Positions 1 to 5,867 of a stretch of 6,619 bases of DNA are shown one piece after another (within the stretch, counting starts at the first letter, position 1; each line of letters begins with the position of its first letter). The notes under the pieces are model-generated. The model saw only the letters and a list, made by a program, of their open reading frames with translations. It was not told where the DNA came from and searched no databases. The DNA is taken from contig JALXCG010000295.1 in the NCBI GenBank assembly GCA_026991065.1, positions 1 through 6,619 of the forward strand, read 5' to 3'. The translations under genes and the position numbers were made by a program. Source of the stretch: JALXCG01 sp026991065 [NCBI: Gemmatimonadota bacterium] (lineage in GTDB: Bacteria; GCA-2686955).

Positions 1-359
1 CCACTTCTCCCGCCGCCCCCACCTCCTGGGTCGGTGCCGAGGGTGCCTCCCTGCTGCGCGGCGAAACCCAACTGATCGCCCGCCCCTATTTCGGCGCCGC
101 CGCTCTCTACACCCCCCGCTCCGACCTCACGCTGCGCTTCAACACCCTCTTCAACGCCGACGACCGCAGCGCCCTCTCCACCCTCTCACTCAGTCACCAG
201 AGCGGCCCCCGCACCCGCCTCGAGGGTGGCGCGGTCTGGGGCAGCGGCGACCTGCCGACCATCGGCCCGCCGCCCGCCATCCCGACCGAATTTGGCGCCT
301 ACGGCCGCTTCTACTACCTCAACATTGCGCTGCAGTTGGGGGGCGACGGTCTGCATTGA
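1..359 (+). CDS. C-terminal part of a probable outer-membrane beta-barrel protein (5' end outside window)
   Basis: An open frame enters from the left edge (first full codon at position 3) and stops at TGA 357-359, giving 118 residues. Codons end almost always in C or G, as expected of a real gene in a high-GC genome. The visible protein shows alternating polar and hydrophobic stretches separated by short turns (for example ALYTPRSDLTLRFNTLF, then SALSTLSLSHQS, then PRTRLEGGAVWGSG, then YGRFYYLNIALQL). This is the pattern of transmembrane beta-strands, with short periplasmic or surface loops between them. That suggests the last strands of an outer-membrane barrel, placed at the cell surface. 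The extreme C-terminus (GGDGLH) lacks the terminal aromatic residue usual in the barrel assembly signal, so the strand is followed by a short tail or the protein is a different beta-rich type. I do not recognise the family, and the transported substrate, if any, is unknown. Confidence 0.6.
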   Translation, partial: TSPAAPTSWVGAEGASLLRGETQLIARPYFGAAALYTPRSDLTLRFNTLFNADDRSALSTLSLSHQSGPRTRLEGGAVWGSGDLPTIGPPPAIPTEFGAYGRFYYLNIALQLGGDGLH

Positions 360-385
360 CCTCGCGGTCGCCGGTTGCCTTTTTT
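342..385 (+). terminator. Weak candidate intrinsic terminator after the barrel gene
   Basis: GGCGAC at 342-347 can pair with GTCGCC at 367-372. The second arm is followed, after a short gap, by six T at 380-385 and another five T at 389-393. The stem is short, the loop is 19 nt, and the left arm lies inside the end of the coding sequence, so this is a tentative call. Its position directly behind the stop codon at 359 is what makes it plausible. Confidence 0.25.
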
Positions 386-560
386 GGCTTTTTGTTCGCC
401 CGTTTCCGCCTTGCGCGCCGGTTGTGGTCGTTTCCGCTCCGCGCGCGGGTTGCGCGGTGCCCGCGACCTTTCAGTTCTCTCTTTGTTGGGGTTAAGAGCA
501 CCGCCGCGGCGTCTCCCGGAAGCACCGGCCCCGCGCAACGGAGCAACCGGCTCCATCCCG

Positions 561-753
561 CGCCGGGATCTCGCCGAAAGAGCTGGAGAAGTTGTCGCCG
601 GCTCTTGGCTCCAGCAAGCTGTTCGGACTTGCCGGAAGAGTCGCCGCGTGCCCGGGGCCGCCATCCCGCTCCGCGCCGGCCGGTATTCCCGCGCCATTCT
701 GGAGCCGAACGCGGTTCCGCTCGCTCTCCAGCCGCTTCGGCGAGATCCCGGCG
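561..753. repeat. Large imperfect inverted repeat (about 55-bp arms)
   Basis: The 18 bases at 561-578 (cgccgggatctcgccgaa) are the exact reverse complement of 736-753. After a matched gap of 4-5 bases, CTGGAGA at 583-589 pairs with TCTCCAG at 725-731. Further in, GGCTCCAG at 607-614 pairs with CTGGAGCC at 699-706. By hand alignment the arms 561-614 and 699-753 agree at roughly 39 of 55 positions, separated by 84 bases. The nested order of the three blocks means the single strand could fold into one long hairpin. It could equally be two copies of a short dispersed element in opposite orientation. Confidence 0.65.
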
Positions 754-1027
754 GAGCGTCGCCGCATCCTGCCCCGATGCGAGCCGCGCCGGCGAAGCGG
801 GAATCCGTCGCCGGAGCGGTTTCAAGAAGGAAAAAAGCTGCTACAGATCCAGCCGGCAGTGGCGCCGGCGCCGGCGTGGGTGCGGAGGGTTGCCGGACGG
901 TGGTTGGCGGGGAACAGGATTGTGCGCCGCGGAATCGGGATTTCCGGTATGCTAATTGGCGCGCCAGGCGTCGTGCTCCGGAGGGCGATGCTGTAGGGCA
1001 GGGGCGCAGATGACGACAACCGAATAT

Positions 1028-1034
1028 GGAGAGG
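1028..1034 (+). promoter_or_regulatory. Ribosome binding site deciding the DUF1189 gene start
   Basis: GGAGAGG lies 3 bases (from its GGAG core, 6 bases) upstream of ATG 1038 and overlaps the earlier in-frame ATG at 1026. The 1026 ATG itself has no purine-rich site before it. This favours 1038 as the true start. Confidence 0.55.
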
Positions 1035-1037
1035 TCG

Positions 1038-1847
1038 ATGAGACAGTTTTCGTTGCTCAAGGCTCCCTACCATTCCCTCGTTTCGCGGGAACTCTATGTC
1101 GATGTGGCGCGGCGCTGGGGCGCCAACACGCTGGGCTATCTGCTGCTGGTGGTGGCGGTGTTGTGGATTCCGTTTCTCTTTCAGGCTCGTGCGGGATGGT
1201 CCGAATTCATGGCGGTGGAGGCGCCTTTTTTCACGGAGCAGATTCCGCCGATCACCATCGATCACGGTCGGGTGACGGTCGATGCGGAGCAGCCCTGGTT
1301 GATTCGCTCGCCGATTCCGGACGGGGTGGTGGCGATTATCGACACTTCCGGCCGCTTCACTTCGCTGGAGGGAACGGCGGCGCGGGTGCTGGTGACCGAC
1401 ACGCAGGTGATCGTGAGGAAGAACGACACCGAGACCCGCATTTTCGACCTGTCGGGGATCGAGGCGTTTCATCTCGATGCGCAGAGGGTCGAGCATTGGT
1501 TGCAGGTGGCGGGAACCTGGGGACTGCTGCTGCTCTATCCGGCGGTCGTTCTGGCGGCCTTCTGTTACCATCTGGTTCAAGCGCTGCTCTATGCGTTGCT
1601 CGGCCTGCTGATTGCAGGATTTCTGAAGTGTCGGTTGGGTTACAGCGCGGTTCTGCGGGTTGCGATTGTGGCGCTGACTCCCGCCCTGCTCCTGAAAACT
1701 GTGTTGTCAACAGTCGGCGTGGAACTCCCCTTCGCGGGGTTCCTCTACTTCCTGGTGGCGATGGGCTATCTGGCCTTCGGCCTGGCCGCGAACCGCGAGA
1801 ATCCGCGGCTTGAAGGGGGGCAAGTTCCGGGGGGTGTTGCGGGCTGA
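1038..1847 (+). CDS. DUF1189-type integral membrane protein
   Basis: The product is 269 residues when started at ATG 1038 (an in-frame ATG at 1026 would add MERS). It begins with a short cytosolic stretch (MRQFSLLKAPYHSLVSRELY) of the kind that precedes the first helix in DUF1189 proteins. One membrane segment follows at about residues 31-48. Next comes an extracytoplasmic beta-rich domain at about 55-155, with ITIDHGRVTVD and a later DTQVIVRKND strand pair. Four closely packed hydrophobic segments complete the protein at about 160-178, 179-196, 204-222 and 233-252. Order and length match DUF1189, a family of unknown function in the cytoplasmic membrane. The last 15 residues are polar and glycine-rich. 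It stands alone, with no close neighbour on the same strand, so context gives no function. Codon use is GC-rich like the gene upstream. Long frames on both strands overlap it and are artefacts. Confidence 0.8.
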   Translation: MRQFSLLKAPYHSLVSRELYVDVARRWGANTLGYLLLVVAVLWIPFLFQARAGWSEFMAVEAPFFTEQIPPITIDHGRVTVDAEQPWLIRSPIPDGVVAIIDTSGRFTSLEGTAARVLVTDTQVIVRKNDTETRIFDLSGIEAFHLDAQRVEHWLQVAGTWGLLLLYPAVVLAAFCYHLVQALLYALLGLLIAGFLKCRLGYSAVLRVAIVALTPALLLKTVLSTVGVELPFAGFLYFLVAMGYLAFGLAANRENPRLEGGQVPGGVAG

Positions 1848-1856
1848 TGGCTTTTT

Positions 1857-1992
1857 CCCGGGACAGGTTGCATGGCATGGCAGAGGGCGCGGCACCCGCC
1901 CCGGGACAGGTTGCGTGGCACAGCGGAAGGCTTGGCACCCGCCCCGGGGCAGGTTGCGTGGCACAGCAGAAGGCCTGGCACCCGCCCCGGGG
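1857..1992. repeat. 43-bp tandem repeat, three full units plus a stub
   Basis: Units lie at 1857-1899, 1900-1942 and 1943-1985. A fourth begins at 1986 with CCCGGGG and loses similarity within about 10 bases. Each unit starts CCCGGG(A/G)CAGGTTGC and ends GGCACCCGC. By hand count units 2 and 3 differ at 3 positions and units 1 and 2 at 7. The array begins 10 bases after the stop codon of the DUF1189 gene. The unit is not a multiple of three, and all frames through the array stay open only because the unit has no stop codons. It is therefore probably non-coding. Confidence 0.9.
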
Positions 1993-2322
1993 AACTGAGC
2001 GAGTGCTTCGGTGGCAACCGAGCGGCGGTACGAGGGCGGGACGAACTCTGTGCCTGAGTGTGGAGCGCTTAGGTTTAGGCGGTGAGCCTGCGCCTATGGG
2101 ACTCTGTGCAGGGCCGATTCAGGGGGTTGACAGCGGGGGGCGGTGATGCAAGCCTTTGGCTGTTCGACCCTTGGCTGGTTCGTGTGCACGGTGCGAGACG
2201 GGGCTGGCCGGGGACGTCGGTGCGCTTCTGAGATGGGAGCGGTTTGGTTGTTCGAGGGCGTGAAGCATGAGAAGTTGTTCGCGGCACCAAGGGGAGACCG
2301 CGCACAGGGCAAGGAGCACACG
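1993..2322. other. Non-coding spacer between the tandem repeat and the deoxyribosyltransferase-like gene
   Basis: About 330 bases with no supported gene. The frame of the downstream gene stays open back to a GTG at 2143. However, the 60 codons it would add have no domain character, and the strong ribosome binding site sits at 2311-2316 instead. TAGGCG 2076-2081 can pair with CGCCTA 2091-2096 around a 9-nt loop. ACTCTGTGC occurs twice, at 2045-2053 and 2101-2109. A perfect TTGACA lies at 2127-2132, but no acceptable -10 follows at the normal distance. The promoter of the next gene should be in this stretch but cannot be placed. Confidence 0.45.
2311..2316 (+). promoter_or_regulatory. Ribosome binding site deciding the start at 2323
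   Basis: AAGGAG ends 6 bases before ATG 2323, near ideal spacing. The reading frame is open further upstream to a GTG at 2143, so this site is the main reason for choosing the shorter protein, together with the domain beginning exactly at MKCFVVMPFG. Confidence 0.75.
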
Positions 2323-2997
2323 ATGAAATGTTTCGTTGTCATGCCCTTCGGAAAGAAGGGCAGCCCCAAATTCAAGAAGTTCCATGACGTCTACAAGTTC
2401 ATAGTGGAGGACGCTCTTCAACCCCTCGGGTATGAATGTGAGCGAGCAGACGAGATTCCCGAGATAGGTAGTATCCCTGAGCAAATCAAGAGGCAGCTAC
2501 GGGATGCTGAGCTTGTTGTGGCGGATCTCTCTGAGCGTAATCCCAATGTATTCTACGAGGTTGGAATCCGCCATGCTCTCGATCTCCCGATAATCACTCT
2601 ATCGCAAGACGACTTAAGGGAGTTACCATTTGACGTGTCTCATTACCGGACGATTCAATACACGCCCAGCGACCTTGAGTCGGTGTCCGACTGCAAGAGA
2701 CAATTGACCGCCTGCATGAAGCGTATTCCGCCAAGGGGTGGGAAGGCGGAGAAGCCCGAAATTGGCATTCCGGAGTTGGATCGGAAGCTCGAGATCGGTT
2801 TCGATAACGTGTTTCGTACTTTGTCGGGCTATTTGCGCAATATGGAGCGCCTGGAGCAATCCCTCGGCATCCTGTCTGATGCTACCAAGAGGATGACCGG
2901 CGACTTTGCGCCATCTGCACTGTCAAGGAAGGTTGAAGAACTGATTTCGAGTAGCAACAAGCTTCTACAGGTCGCGCCAGCACGGTTCGCAGTTTAG
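2323..2997 (+). CDS. Nucleoside 2-deoxyribosyltransferase-like / TIR-like domain protein
   Basis: A soluble protein of 224 residues. Residues 1-113 carry the hallmarks of the deoxyribosyltransferase-like Rossmannoid fold. First strand: KCFVVMPFG (2-10). Then YECERADEI (37-45), GS at 49-50, the strand AELVVADLS (62-70), and NPNVFYEVGIRHAL (73-86), followed by a strand PIITLSQ (89-95). Glu79 in FYEVG aligns with the catalytic glutamate of nucleoside deoxyribosyltransferases and related NAD- or nucleotide-cleaving domains. DVSHYRTIQY (104-113) is typical of the family's end. From about 118 the chain is mostly helical, with an amphipathic segment at 160-192 (FDNVFRTLSGYLRNMERLEQ and on) that may form a coiled coil. 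There is no signal peptide or membrane segment, so it is cytosolic. Members of this fold group cleave N-glycosidic bonds or bind nucleotides, and some act in nucleotide-dependent defence. Substrate and role here are not shown by the sequence. Third codon positions are less GC-rich than in the genes to the left, suggesting acquisition. The next gene starts 130 bases downstream on the same strand. Confidence 0.8.
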   Translation: MKCFVVMPFGKKGSPKFKKFHDVYKFIVEDALQPLGYECERADEIPEIGSIPEQIKRQLRDAELVVADLSERNPNVFYEVGIRHALDLPIITLSQDDLRELPFDVSHYRTIQYTPSDLESVSDCKRQLTACMKRIPPRGGKAEKPEIGIPELDRKLEIGFDNVFRTLSGYLRNMERLEQSLGILSDATKRMTGDFAPSALSRKVEELISSSNKLLQVAPARFAV

Positions 2998-3015
2998 CGC
3001 CAACACCGTTCGGCG
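2998..3015 (+). other. Hairpin immediately after the stop codon of the deoxyribosyltransferase-like gene
   Basis: CGCCAAC at 2998-3004 pairs with GTTCGGCG at 3008-3015 (one bulged C) around a 3-nt loop, starting one base after the TAG. There is no T-tract behind it, so it is not a standard intrinsic terminator. It could protect the 3' end of the transcript or slow the polymerase. GTTCG/CGAAC at 3008-3018 is an alternative pairing. Confidence 0.35.
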
Positions 3016-3036
3016 AACACCAGCATTACTCAATAC

Positions 3037-3077
3037 AGGCTAACAGAACGTCGCCTCCGATGAATGCGACGGAGCCT
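3037..3077 (+). other. Two-tier stem-loop in the intergenic region
   Basis: AGGCT 3037-3041 pairs with AGCCT 3073-3077, and inside it GTCGC 3050-3054 pairs with GCGAC 3066-3070, leaving an 11-nt loop and an asymmetric internal bulge. CTCCG 3055-3059 with CGGAG 3070-3074 is a competing fold. It lies 51 bases before the start of the large secreted protein, so it may be in that gene's leader. The shape recalls an integron attC site, but the conserved outer box is missing on the right side. Confidence 0.3.
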
Positions 3078-3127
3078 ACAGCGCTTCCAATAAGACAGGT
3101 CAACATGACTGAAACAAGGATATTAGG

Positions 3128-5788
3128 ATGCCATTTACTCTCTCTTTGAGTTTGGCGCTCTGCGCCGCAATTGCCGTGTCAACACAAAGCGCACCGCAAG
3201 GACGTCCCGAAGCATTCCGCATGTTATGGATCGATCTCGACGCCAACGGCTTGGTGGATTTGGTTCGATATCGAACAGGGGGCCGGGCTCAGATACTTCT
3301 AAACGATCCTGAAGGCGACCTGGTGCCGGCGCCAAGTGAGTGGGAACAACAGCTCTACGGGATCGAGGCTATGATTCCAGCAGATATAGATGGTGATGGA
3401 GTCTTGGAGTTGGTGGTCGCACGGGACGAGGAGAGCTTGGTTATCGAGCTATCAGGCGAGTCGCCAGACGTGCGCTTTCGTCTGCCCGGCGCATTGGATG
3501 CAGCAGTGGTGGATGTCAATCAAGACATGCTTAGCGATATCACGCTCGATGGCCGTGTGTTTCTGCAGACCGAGACCGGCGGTTTCACCGAGCTCGTCCT
3601 TCCTGACTATGACGGGGCGCCAAGCCTTTCGACGTGCCACGACCGCCCTGCTCACAATAGTCTCCATGCTACTATCACTCGCCAAGGCTTGTGGGAAAGC
3701 AATGGTGGTGAACTTACGGCGCCTACGAGCGAACAATCTCATCAGAGCGGTAATTGTTGGCACAAGGTAACGACCACCGGTCCGTCAGAAGAAGTGACGA
3801 CAGCTGCGGCCGCAAGCACTGAAAAGATAGAGATCGGACTTACTATCCCCAATGCGGAACACCTGGATTGGTTGGATTCCGACCAGTTCCTGCGCTCAGA
3901 CAGACTTGATACCGCACTCACTTCTATCGCGATTGCGGGCAGTCTTGGCGTCGGAAAGCTTCGTCCTGCTGCTAATCTCCACGTATGGTCAGATAGCATC
4001 GCCAGTATTCGCTTGGAGGGACGGGGAGGAGAGGGAGTGCTGGGCGAAACAGGAATGATTCGGGCAAATGGCCTACAACAGCAGAACCCCTATGACGGAG
4101 GTATCACCCTTCAGCGCTATTTCTATGACGGCTCATCCTACCGGTCGGAGGACGTACTGCATGTGACAGGTCGCGGGCGGGTTGGTATCCTGAACGGCAA
4201 TCCAAGTGCTGATTTTGAAATTCGGGATCGATTCGCCGTCAACGCTGCATTGCAATGGCCAGATCGATGGCACGTATCTTTGGGTGATGGAACAGGATGG
4301 AAAGGCCATTTCGGCAAAAGCGACGGCTCGAAACTAATAACACTGACAGACCAGGGATGCTTGGGAATTGGAACCGAGTCACCGCGTAAGAGCCTTCATG
4401 TCCGGGGCGGTCCGTACAGTCAGGTGATAGTTCAGGGCCCTACCAGTGGAGGGATTCAGTTGTTCGAAGATGGGGTGGCACCTGCCGACCCGCGTATGGT
4501 GATGAGCGGCGTTAGTACAGCGTGGAGCATTCAGAGGTGGCGGGATGAATCTACTCATGAGTCAACTCTTCTTAGCGTTTTCGACAATGGCGAAGTGGCA
4601 GTCGGTAATCGAAGAACAGACCTGGGAGCGAGATTAACGGTAGACGGAGATATTCAGACCTTTGGGGTTTTGTACGGAGACGGCTCAGGCCTGAGCAATC
4701 TGATCGTTGATCCAGACAGTGATTGGTCCATCAATGGCGAGGACATTTCGCACACCACCGGAACAGTGACTACAAACAATCTCACTACCGAGGGAACTCT
4801 GCACGCCACCCACTACGTTCAGGTTGACCACGCAAGTCCATCGCAGTCCATGCAAGTGACAAACACGGGAGACGGGTACGGCCTGATCGTACGGGCGAGC
4901 ACAACTGTTGACGAGCGAGCTGCGATATACGGGGAAGCCATCGGCGGCTCTGGCAACACAAAAGGCGTCGTGGGAACGACGAACTCACCGGCCAACCAAG
5001 ATGGAAGTGCCGCGGGCGTATGGGGAAGATCGCTTTCGCCGGTAGCGCGGGGTGCGTCACCGTTTGGAGTCCTGGGGGAGTCGCATTCGATACCAGAACC
5101 AGGTGCCATGATATCGGCTGGCACTTTCGGGTGGGGGGTTGTCAATGGTGGCGGCTCGGACGGGGATACATACGCCAGAACCTACGGTATCTGGGGCGAG
5201 ACGGACTCCCGCGGAACGCCAGGAGGCCAATCAGGTGTTACGGCAGCTGTTGGTGGCCTTGCTATCAACCGGCGGGACTCCCATGCCGTCGGTGTAATGG
5301 GACAAACTGATGATCCATCAATGAATAGCTTTGGCGTCTACTACGTTGGAGGCATAGGTGGATCCGGATCCGTAACAACTCTGTCAAGGACTCCAGATGG
5401 TCCACGTGCGCTCTACGCTGTCATGGGGGCGTCAAATTGGGTGCAAGACATAGGCGAAGGGAGGTTGGAAGACGGAGGAGCAGAAATATCCCTGGATCCA
5501 GTGTTCCTTCAGGTCGCAGATATTGACGATCGCAGCAAACTCAAGGTGTTTGTAACGTTTACAGGACCACGAGCACCATCTTCGCACGTCGTTCATAAGC
5601 GGAAAGACGGGTTCCGCATAGTAACACCCAATGCGCAACTGCAGGACATTCCGTTTGACTGGATGGTTCTTGCTCCTCGAAGAGGGGTCACGGGGAAAAG
5701 GCTTCCCATTAGCGAGATTGGCAGACAGGATCCGAACCTGTATCCGAGTAACAAACATGATGTGAGTGAGAGGATCCCGGCGTCGTAA
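3128..5788 (+). CDS. Large secreted VCBS/FG-GAP plus tail-fibre-like protein, probably 3'-truncated by IS66
   Basis: The product is 886 residues. AAGGA at 3116-3120 lies 7 bases before the ATG, and an in-frame TGA at 3110 excludes a longer form. Residues 1-22 look like a signal peptide (hydrophobic core LSLSLALCAAIAV) but lack the usual basic residue before the core. Residues 30-145 hold three VCBS/FG-GAP-type blades with calcium-binding loops DLDANGLVD (36-44), DIDGDGVLEL (86-95) and a degenerate DVNQDMLSD (129-137). From 245 the sequence turns into tail-fibre or adhesin-like repeats: HLDWLDSDQFLRSD (245-258), GSLGVGKLRPAANLHV (271-286), LGIGTESPRKSLHV (412-425), RLTVDGDIQTFGVLYGDGSGLSNL (502-525). 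Residues 583-745 contain many GV(W/L/M)G-type turns (GVVGTT, GVWGRS, GVLGES, YGIWGE, VGVMGQ), suggesting a beta-solenoid. A C-terminal module follows at about 775-860 (GRLEDGGAEISLDPVF, then KVFVTF, KDGFRIV, FDWMVLAPRRG), as found at the end of many fibre-like proteins. It probably acts outside the cell or on its surface; binding partner unknown. The stop TAA 5786-5788 belongs to the IS66 end, so residue 886 and the stop are not native. Confidence 0.8.
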   Translation: MPFTLSLSLALCAAIAVSTQSAPQGRPEAFRMLWIDLDANGLVDLVRYRTGGRAQILLNDPEGDLVPAPSEWEQQLYGIEAMIPADIDGDGVLELVVARDEESLVIELSGESPDVRFRLPGALDAAVVDVNQDMLSDITLDGRVFLQTETGGFTELVLPDYDGAPSLSTCHDRPAHNSLHATITRQGLWESNGGELTAPTSEQSHQSGNCWHKVTTTGPSEEVTTAAAASTEKIEIGLTIPNAEHLDWLDSDQFLRSDRLDTALTSIAIAGSLGVGKLRPAANLHVWSDSIASIRLEGRGGEGVLGETGMIRANGLQQQNPYDGGITLQRYFYDGSSYRSEDVLHVTGRGRVGILNGNPSADFEIRDRFAVNAALQWPDRWHVSLGDGTGWKGHFGKSDGSKLITLTDQGCLGIGTESPRKSLHVRGGPYSQVIVQGPTSGGIQLFEDGVAPADPRMVMSGVSTAWSIQRWRDESTHESTLLSVFDNGEVAVGNRRTDLGARLTVDGDIQTFGVLYGDGSGLSNLIVDPDSDWSINGEDISHTTGTVTTNNLTTEGTLHATHYVQVDHASPSQSMQVTNTGDGYGLIVRASTTVDERAAIYGEAIGGSGNTKGVVGTTNSPANQDGSAAGVWGRSLSPVARGASPFGVLGESHSIPEPGAMISAGTFGWGVVNGGGSDGDTYARTYGIWGETDSRGTPGGQSGVTAAVGGLAINRRDSHAVGVMGQTDDPSMNSFGVYYVGGIGGSGSVTTLSRTPDGPRALYAVMGASNWVQDIGEGRLEDGGAEISLDPVFLQVADIDDRSKLKVFVTFTGPRAPSSHVVHKRKDGFRIVTPNAQLQDIPFDWMVLAPRRGVTGKRLPISEIGRQDPNLYPSNKHDVSERIPAS
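5777..5784. other. Expected IS66 target-site sequence (left copy)
   Basis: IS66 elements usually duplicate 8 bp of target. If the element starts at 5785, the left copy is CCGGCGTC at 5777-5784. The right copy would lie outside the window, so the duplication cannot be confirmed. Confidence 0.35.
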
Positions 5789-5807
5789 GCGTTCAAGATA
5801 GCGCGTC
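5785..5807 (+). repeat. IS66 left terminal inverted repeat
   Basis: GTAAGCGTTCAAGATAGCGC begins at 5785. IS66-family ends typically start with GTAA, often GTAAGCG, and are about 20-30 bp long. The inner boundary is estimated, because the right repeat is not in the window for comparison. The next 60 bases (up to 5867) are the short leader of tnpA, rich in C runs, with no clear promoter. Confidence 0.7.
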
Positions 5808-5867
5808 TTCCCTCCCCCCATCCCCCGGGTGTAGAGTGCGGTCGTTGTCACCCACCAAGGAGGAACG

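Larger units (their letters stand above)
360..1037. other. GC-rich region without a convincing gene
   Basis: About 680 bases separate the barrel gene from the DUF1189 gene. Several frames on both strands stay open for 100-250 codons here. Their translations are dominated by R, A, G, P and S, show no recognisable domain or ordered secondary structure, and overlap each other. That is what very GC-rich non-coding DNA produces, because stop codons are rare in it. The stretch contains the inverted repeat described at 561-753 and a 12-bp perfect palindrome GGCGCCGGCGCC at 861-872. I found no tRNA or other recognisable RNA gene. A promoter for the downstream gene should lie near the right end, but no well-spaced -35/-10 pair was found. 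Confidence 0.55.

Noticed and set aside
920-956. Promoter for the DUF1189 gene (TTGTGC 920-925 and TATGCT 948-953)
   Set aside because: The spacing of 22 bases is too long and both boxes are imperfect, with no extended -10 TG.
314-1060. Long minus-strand frame (248 codons) and overlapping plus-strand frames through 356-1013
   Set aside because: They overlap each other in several frames, are composed mostly of R, A, G, P and S, show no domain, and lack good ribosome binding sites. GC-rich non-coding DNA explains them.
822-1580. Minus-strand frame of 252 codons opposite the DUF1189 gene
   Set aside because: Antisense shadow of the real gene; histidine- and arginine-rich translation with no recognisable family.
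956-1813. Plus-strand frame of 285 codons overlapping the DUF1189 gene
   Set aside because: It is out of frame with the gene having clear membrane segments and an upstream GGAGAGG. Its translation is glycine- and alanine-rich without hydrophobic helices.
1857-1992. CRISPR array
   Set aside because: The 43-bp units are directly adjacent and similar over their full length, with no variable spacers between them and no cas genes nearby.
2143-2322. N-terminal extension of the deoxyribosyltransferase-like protein from a GTG start
   Set aside because: The family fold begins at the 2323 ATG, which has AAGGAG at ideal spacing. The added 60 residues have no domain character and weak upstream translation signals.
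3037-3077. Integron attC site
   Set aside because: GGCTAAC resembles a left core box, but the matching GTTRRRY box is absent on the other side and no integrase is in the window. Kept only as a stem-loop.
3105-3149. Fourteen-codon leader peptide frame overlapping the start of the fibre-like gene
   Set aside because: Weak ribosome binding site and no run of regulatory codons or attenuator behind it. It can arise by chance.
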